A stretch of 64,000 nt of DNA from Niabella sp. (GTDB taxonomy: Bacteria; Bacteroidota; Bacteroidia; Chitinophagales; Chitinophagaceae), in assembly GCA_017744715.1 (NCBI GenBank), contig JAGIAT010000015.1, forward strand, positions 62,001 through 126,000, written 5' to 3'. The translations under genes and the position numbers were made by a program. Every line of letters starts with the position of its first letter. Positions within the stretch are counted from its first letter, which is position 1. The notes under the pieces were generated by a model, which was not told the DNA's origin, searched no databases, and saw only the letters and a list, made by a program, of their open reading frames with translations. This document shows positions 58,978 to 64,000 of the stretch, in pieces.

Positions 58978-61900
58978 TTAAAAATTGATGGTAACACCCG
59001 CATTGTAGATGCGCATTATGGGATACGGCTGCCAGCCCCAGCGGCCGCCGGTATTCGATTCCGGATCAATACCCAGGTCTTTTACATTATCCCAGGAGAT
59101 GAGGTTCATGCCGTTTACATAGATACGGGCTGTTTTGATCCCTACGTGGCTCAGCCAGTACCGCGGCAGCTGGTAACCGATTTCCATATTCTTTAGTTTT
59201 ATGTAATCGGTTTTACGCACCCAGTAAGTGGAACTGATAAAGTTATTGGCCATATTGCTTTCCGACAGGTGCAGGGCGGGAAACGTAGCATTGGCGGCGT
59301 TTTCCGGCGTCCAGCGGTCGAGGTGAATGGGCCGGTAACTGCCTCGGTAATTAAAGATCAGCTGGGAGGAATACATCTGCCGGCCACCCAGTGCGCCCTG
59401 GAACAGTACGCTAATATCGAAGCCCTTATAATTGATCCCGAAACTGGCACCAAAATAACTAGTCGGCACATTGAGCATGGGAATCATCACCCGGTCGGCC
59501 TCATTGATAATATTATTGCCGTCGATGTCTTTATATTTAATATCGCCGGGAATAACCGGGGCAAAATTCTGTACCGGGCTGTTGGCTATTTCCTCCCTGC
59601 TTTGAAACAGGCCTTCTGCAATATATCCCAGGTCGTACCCGATGGGGCGCCCTACGATGCTTTGATACGGATATGCCAGCTTGGGCTCATCCATTTCGAG
59701 TATCTTATTTTTTACATATTGATAATTGATCTTTGTAAAAGCACCTACTCCGCCGATGCGTGTGTTCAGGTTGGCTTCCACTTCAAATCCCCGGTTCACA
59801 ATACGCCCCAGGTTGCGGTTCAGGGCCGCGGTAATACCCAGGTAAGAAGGTACGGATCCGGCATAGGTAAGGATGTCGGTGCGCATTTCCCGGAACAGGT
59901 CTGCGTTGATCTTCAGCCGGTCTTTAAAAAAACCGGTTTCAAATCCCAGGTTGGTCTTGGCTGCCTTTTCCCAGGTGATCGCCGTGTTGCCGATCCGGTT
60001 CTCTACATAACCTTCATTCCAGCTGCCGGGATTGCCGAAAGTAAAGCCGCCGCCCCGGGCGTAGTCAGAGATATAAAGCCAGCGTCCGCTTCCCACCATA
60101 TCGTTGCCCACATAACCATGCGAGAAACGCATCTTCAAAAAACTGAGGGCCCCTCCGTGCATGAACGGCTCATTACTGATGACCCAGGCTCCGGACAGCG
60201 CAGGAAAAAACCCATACCGTTTGCCGGGAGGAAAGTTCTCCGATCCGTTATACCCGGCATTAAATTCGAGGTAATATTTTTTATCATAGTTATACGCCAC
60301 CCGGCCCACATAGCCCTGGTATACACGCGGCAGATCACCCAGTTGCGAACGGTAATTGCGGTTGAACAGCAGCAGGCTGCTCCAGCTGTGTTTTCCAAAA
60401 TCACGGTCGTACATCAGTTTTACATCGTAATAATAATACCGCTGCCCGCTGGCAAAACCAGACCGTTGTAAACTGGTGGCAATGCGATGCTGCGTATAAG
60501 TACCCGTACCGGTACCGGGTATACTTTTATAGCGGTACGAATCAAAGTTCTGGTCCAGTGCAAAATTGATGTCGCCATAATTTTCAAAGGTAAACAGCCC
60601 TTTTATTTTCAGCCCCGGGGTAATAAAGTCCAGCTTGCGCGAGAGGGCCACACTTCCGTTGGTACTGTGCCAGTACGCATCCAGGTAACCATTATGTGTA
60701 AGGATTCCGTAAGGATTGGAAAAATCCTCCCGCATATTACCGGAAGCAATGCTGCCGTTTGGATTGAGTACCGGGGTAAGATTATTGGTCATCTGCGACA
60801 GCAATACCCAGAAGAACTCAAAATTGGCCCGGTCCTGCGAAGGCGTAGTGCGGTTCTCCAGCCGCGAAGCCAGGTCTACCTGGAGGTCGGTATGTTTATC
60901 CAGTGTTACATCTACATTCGACCGGAAATTAAAACGGTCGTATTTATATTTTACTCCGTAAGTATTTTCATCTGCCCGGTTGTACAGCGGCTCCTGCCGC
61001 AGGTAGGAACCCGATACAAAATATTTTACATAAGGCGATCCGCCGCTGATATTGAAATTGGCCGTTTTTTGCGGCGAACGATCGCGGATGAGTACCTTAT
61101 ACCAGTCCACATCCGGATAGTCATAGGGTTTCAGCCCGGTACGGAAATACTCCAGTTCCTGCTCCGTCCATACCGGCAGCAGGCCGTCGTTGCGGGCTGC
61201 CTCGTTCTGAAGTTTCCCGGTTTCATACGAATTGAGGAAACGCGGAAAATTGGTGGGCTGCTGCTGGGCATACTGGAAATTGGCCTGTATGTTGGGCGGT
61301 CCGTTAATGCCCCGCCGCGTGGTTACAAGGATGATGCCATTAGCTCCCTGGATACCGTAAAGCGCGGTAGAAGAGGCATCCTTCAGGATGGATACGGATT
61401 CGATTTCGTTGGCGTCCAGCTGCCCCAGGTTGGCATCGCCGCGGGGCAATCCATCAATTACGATCAACGGATTGGTTGCTCCAATGGTGTTAATGCCCCT
61501 TATGAACAATTGTGAATAGTCATCGCCCGGGCGACCCGACCGTTGTACGGTGATGAGCCCAGGCAACCGTCCGGCCAGTGCATTGGTAAGATTGGCCACA
61601 GGACTCTGTTTCAGTTCCTTTGTCTGAATGCTGGATACAGCGCCGGTAACGCTTTGCCGGGTTTGTTTCTGTCCGTAGGCCATTACCACCACTTCGCCCA
61701 TGGCTGTTTCTGCAAGTTGCAGCACAACGCTAAGCGCCTGCACATTCTCTACCCGGAGTTCCTGTGCCAGGTATCCTATTGCAGACACGCGGATGGTTAC
61801 CGGCAGCCTTTTGGCATTGAGCCGGAACTGTCCCTCAGCATCGGTCATTGTAGAGCTCCCTTCCCCGTTCAACACCTGCACCGTTACATTGGCCAATCCT

Positions 61901-62334
61901 TTTTGCAATGAATCTGTAACCCGCCCGCTGATCTCGCTCCGGACGGAAGGTGTGGCCGGTGCAACCGGCGGGGCGGTACCGGCAGGCTTCTTTTTAATGA
62001 TCACCATTTTGTTCTTGAGCTGGTAGGTCAGCGGCAGCCCGGTAAGCAGTTCTTTTAACGCTGCTTCCAGCGACAGCCCCTGGATATTGGCTTCGGCCAC
62101 TTTCAGCCCACGTACATCCTCTACCCGGTAAATAAAATCGGCATTGCTTTGTTTCTGCAGCGTGTAAAACACTTCCGTAAGCAGCAGGTTGCGCCCCTTT
62201 ACCGATACCGTTTGTGCATTACCCGGGCTGTACACCAGCAGCAGCATCCACATCCATACCACCGGAAGTCCCCGGAAAACAATCGTTGGCGCCCATCGTT
62301 TACGACCCGGGCCGCCCATTTTTCTAATACGCAT
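58978..62334 (-). CDS. SusC-family TonB-dependent transporter with STN signalling domain
   Basis: A 1118-aa outer-membrane transporter. After the signal (to about residue 40) comes a secretin/TonB short N-terminal (STN) domain at about 43-113 (L-L-L-T-E-V-F-Y-T-L-Q-K-Q-S-N-A-D-F, L-S-L-E-A-A-L-K-E-L-L-T-G), then a carboxypeptidase-regulatory-like domain, the TonB box G-E-V-V-V-M-A-Y-G, the plug with N-P-L-I-V-I-D-G-L and L-D-A-N-E-I-E-S-V-S-I-L-K-D-A-S-S-T-A-L-Y-G-I-Q-G-A-N-G, and the barrel ending V-T-I-N-F. The STN domain signals ligand capture to the FecR anti-sigma protein encoded just upstream, so this locus is induced by its own substrate. Confidence 0.96.
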   Translation of the reverse strand: MRIRKMGGPGRKRWAPTIVFRGLPVVWMWMLLLVYSPGNAQTVSVKGRNLLLTEVFYTLQKQSNADFIYRVEDVRGLKVAEANIQGLSLEAALKELLTGLPLTYQLKNKMVIIKKKPAGTAPPVAPATPSVRSEISGRVTDSLQKGLANVTVQVLNGEGSSTMTDAEGQFRLNAKRLPVTIRVSAIGYLAQELRVENVQALSVVLQLAETAMGEVVVMAYGQKQTRQSVTGAVSSIQTKELKQSPVANLTNALAGRLPGLITVQRSGRPGDDYSQLFIRGINTIGATNPLIVIDGLPRGDANLGQLDANEIESVSILKDASSTALYGIQGANGIILVTTRRGINGPPNIQANFQYAQQQPTNFPRFLNSYETGKLQNEAARNDGLLPVWTEQELEYFRTGLKPYDYPDVDWYKVLIRDRSPQKTANFNISGGSPYVKYFVSGSYLRQEPLYNRADENTYGVKYKYDRFNFRSNVDVTLDKHTDLQVDLASRLENRTTPSQDRANFEFFWVLLSQMTNNLTPVLNPNGSIASGNMREDFSNPYGILTHNGYLDAYWHSTNGSVALSRKLDFITPGLKIKGLFTFENYGDINFALDQNFDSYRYKSIPGTGTGTYTQHRIATSLQRSGFASGQRYYYYDVKLMYDRDFGKHSWSSLLLFNRNYRSQLGDLPRVYQGYVGRVAYNYDKKYYLEFNAGYNGSENFPPGKRYGFFPALSGAWVISNEPFMHGGALSFLKMRFSHGYVGNDMVGSGRWLYISDYARGGGFTFGNPGSWNEGYVENRIGNTAITWEKAAKTNLGFETGFFKDRLKINADLFREMRTDILTYAGSVPSYLGITAALNRNLGRIVNRGFEVEANLNTRIGGVGAFTKINYQYVKNKILEMDEPKLAYPYQSIVGRPIGYDLGYIAEGLFQSREEIANSPVQNFAPVIPGDIKYKDIDGNNIINEADRVMIPMLNVPTSYFGASFGINYKGFDISVLFQGALGGRQMYSSQLIFNYRGSYRPIHLDRWTPENAANATFPALHLSESNMANNFISSTYWVRKTDYIKLKNMEIGYQLPRYWLSHVGIKTARIYVNGMNLISWDNVKDLGIDPESNTGGRWGWQPYPIMRIYNAGVTINF

Positions 62335-62428
62335 TTTTTATCGTTGGTTTATGAATAAGCAAACGTATCCCCTCTGCCATTGCTGGCATTTTTTTTTATG
62401 CTGTACCCGTAGCAAAACAACAGCCCTG

Positions 62429-63562
62429 CTAATCCGTTATCAGCAACGTTCTTCCCTTTATACTGTAGTTGAAATGTTCAAACTCCTTCAAATAATCAAG
62501 CAACTCCTGCAACCCTTTGGACCGGGTATAGCGTACCCAAAATGCCTGATCGCTCAGGTGGGCCTGTATGCGCACATCTACATCGTACCATCTGCTGATG
62601 TGTTGCAGCATCTGCCGCAGGTTCATATTATCAAACAAAAAATAACCGTCTACCCATGCCAGGGCCTGCTCCGCATTTACCGCCCTCACCTTTATGGCGG
62701 CGCCCTGTTGCAGCGATGCCTCCTGATTAGGCCGTAACAGGCGCTTGTCAGCGGTACCGGCCACTTCTACTGCACCTTCCGCCAGGGTGATCTTCGCCCC
62801 CGGATCCTGTGCATAGGCCTGCACATTGAACCGGGTTCCCTTTACCGTTACATCGCCTGTTTGCAGTTTTACCACAAAGGGCCACCCGGCATTCTTCGCC
62901 ACTTCAAAATAGGCCTCTCCTTTCAATTCCACGTGCCGTTCCTTTTCATCAAACTGCATGGGATAGATAAGCGCCGACTCCGCATTCAGCCAAACCTTTG
63001 TTCCATCCGGCAATACAATACGGTATTGTCCGCCCCGGGGTGTTTGAAGGGTGGCAAAGGAAGCGCTGCCCCTGGGAGCCAGTGCCTCCCCGTCTTCATA
63101 TTGCACCCCGGTAGTATCTACGCGAATCCCGGTTTGTTTTTCGCTCAGGGCAAGGCTTTTACCGGTAGACAATACCAGGGTGGCCTTGTTGCCTCCGGGA
63201 GCAATACCGGCCTGCCGGGCCACCAGTGCCGGGTTGTTTTGATGACGGTAGGCGCGCATTAAAAAGAACCCGCTAAGCACTGCCAGCAGTACCGAAGCAG
63301 CCACCGCTATCCTTCTTAAACGCACCATGCGTGGCCGATGCACCTGCTGTAACAGCCGACGGTGCACTTTGTCTGCATCAAAGGCATGCTCTGTCTCTGC
63401 ATCCGCTGCCGTTACCGGCTGGTCAAAATGCTCCGAGATCAGTTCCTGCAGCACCGCATCCCCTTCGCTGGTTTCAAAATAACTCAGCAGCAATTCCGCC
63501 TCTTCACGGGAACATTTGCCCCCGAGGAACCGTTGGTAGAGTTGTTCGATTTCCGCGTTCAC
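62429..63562 (-). CDS. FecR-type anti-sigma factor
   Basis: A 377-aa inner-membrane protein. The cytoplasmic part (about 1-82, C-S-R-E-E-A-E-L-L-L-S-Y-F) should bind the sigma factor. One membrane helix follows (about 85-103). The periplasmic FecR domain (about 175-275) has T-P-R-G-G-Q-Y-R-I-V-L-P-D-G-T-K-V-W-L-N-A-E-S-A-L-I-Y-P and E-A-Y-F-E-V-A-K. The C-terminal DUF4974 domain (about 305-377) contains Y-F-L-F-D-N-M-N-L-R-Q-M-L-Q-H-I-S-R-W-Y-D-V-D. It receives the signal from the STN domain of the SusC 94 bp downstream and frees the FecI sigma factor. Confidence 0.95.
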   Translation of the reverse strand: MNAEIEQLYQRFLGGKCSREEAELLLSYFETSEGDAVLQELISEHFDQPVTAADAETEHAFDADKVHRRLLQQVHRPRMVRLRRIAVAASVLLAVLSGFFLMRAYRHQNNPALVARQAGIAPGGNKATLVLSTGKSLALSEKQTGIRVDTTGVQYEDGEALAPRGSASFATLQTPRGGQYRIVLPDGTKVWLNAESALIYPMQFDEKERHVELKGEAYFEVAKNAGWPFVVKLQTGDVTVKGTRFNVQAYAQDPGAKITLAEGAVEVAGTADKRLLRPNQEASLQQGAAIKVRAVNAEQALAWVDGYFLFDNMNLRQMLQHISRWYDVDVRIQAHLSDQAFWVRYTRSKGLQELLDYLKEFEHFNYSIKGRTLLITD

Positions 63563-63645
63563 TACGATCTGTTTATTATATATTCAATTGAAAAGAAAAA
63601 AGTCTATGCCCGGCTGAAAAAAAATTTTTGCCGATATAACTATAT

Positions 63646-64000
63646 TTATTCGCACCAGATGGTTACCAGCAACAGGCAAAGCGGGGGAATGGTTTTATAG
63701 TTGGTGAGTTCCTGGCGGATGGTGCGCATGGATTTGGCCATATGATCTTTAATGGTGCCCAGGGCGACATTGGTTTCCTGTGCCGCTTCCTCATAGGTTT
63801 TGCCTTCCATTTTAATCAGCAGGAACACTTTTTTGCGCTGCGGCGGCAATTTATCGATGATCTCGTTCAGGATGCTGCTGGTTTCCAAAAAGCTCATATG
63901 TTCACCTACCGGGTCGTAACCGGCGGTGGCGGAGCGCACCAGCAATTGCTTATAGCGCTGCTCGCGGATGGCCCTGCGATAAAAATTAATGGTGGTGCTT
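63646..64000 (-). CDS. FecI-like ECF sigma factor (partial, runs off right edge)
   Basis: The frame is open past the right edge of the window; 117 codons of the C-terminal part are seen. The end of region 2 (F-Y-R-R-A-I-R-E-Q-R-Y-K) and the full region 4 (I-I-D-K-L-P-P-Q-R-K-K-V-F-L-L-I-K-M-E-G-K-T-Y-E-E-A-A-Q-E-T-N-V-A-L-G-T-I-K-D-H-M-A-K-S-M-R) are present. This is the group paired with FecR in Bacteroidota glycan loci. It stops 83 bp before the FecR start and, with it, should drive the SusC-SusD-NHL-GH20 operon. Confidence 0.93.
   Translation of the reverse strand, partial: STTINFYRRAIREQRYKQLLVRSATAGYDPVGEHMSFLETSSILNEIIDKLPPQRKKVFLLIKMEGKTYEEAAQETNVALGTIKDHMAKSMRTIRQELTNYKTIPPLCLLLVTIWCE

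Noticed and set aside
59269..61515. Long plus-strand frames (400 and 342 codons) antisense to SusC
   Set aside because: They have low-complexity, family-less products and lie wholly inside a clear SusC gene on the other strand. Antisense openness is common with this codon use.

Overview
The window looks like a chromosomal segment from a Bacteroidota species, most likely family Chitinophagaceae (a Niabella- or Chitinophaga-like genome). The evidence is three SusC/SusD pairs, a FecI/FecR/STN-SusC cascade, lipoproteins with C-K-K or C-S-K after the lipobox, outer-membrane barrels ending in a terminal F, and candidate promoters of the Bacteroidota form TAnnTTTG. No rRNA, tRNA, CRISPR array or intact insertion sequence was seen. 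GC content is moderate except for AT-rich islands at about 10.0-10.6 kb and 34.1-35.7 kb.

Layout. 0-2.6 kb: a truncated membrane acyltransferase-like gene and a siderophore-type GNAT acyltransferase, divergent from an AraC/PchR-type regulator. 2.9-9.6 kb: a TlpA-SusC-SusD operon bracketed by small secreted proteins carrying cysteine pairs, with a degenerate copy of the TlpA leader and start upstream. 9.6-11.8 kb: a non-coding tract with at least six nested hairpins, two paralogous Cro/XRE-like regulators (the first behind a perfect 18-bp palindrome), then clusters of short palindromic repeats.

11.8-32.4 kb: a pectin / rhamnogalacturonan utilisation locus, all on the minus strand: GH78 rhamnosidase, GH43-like enzyme, GH2 beta-galactosidase, DUF3826 protein, SusC, SusD, two PL1 pectate lyases and a large beta-helix/DUF6298-type protein. 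SusC/SusD would import oligosaccharides released by surface lyases, and the periplasmic hydrolases would strip galactose, arabinose and rhamnose. 32.6-33.5 kb holds a dienelactone-hydrolase-like enzyme.

33.5-36.4 kb: an accessory island with a remnant of the XRE-like family, GTTGCAA inverted repeats, two toxin-tail/immunity modules (the toxin parts truncated or frameshifted) and a SUKH-family protein. 36.5-52.4 kb: housekeeping and small regulatory genes: a PL14/heparin-lyase-like lipoprotein, a SerB phosphatase fused to a SerA remnant lacking its NAD domain plus an ACT domain, several SRPBCC proteins, VOC, Crp/Fnr, YdeI-like, a PDDEXK nuclease (DUF1016), ArsR-SRPBCC-DoxX with tandem operators, DoxX-ECF sigma-FolE, YceH, a deoxyribosyltransferase-like protein and lipoproteins. 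52.7-64 kb: a second glycan locus, FecI (cut by the window edge)-FecR-SusC-SusD-NHL lipoprotein-GH20-like enzyme, convergent with a secreted PHP/CehA-like metallohydrolase.

The least explained parts are the folded non-coding tract at 9.66-10.06 kb and the toxin/immunity array at 34.2-35.7 kb.
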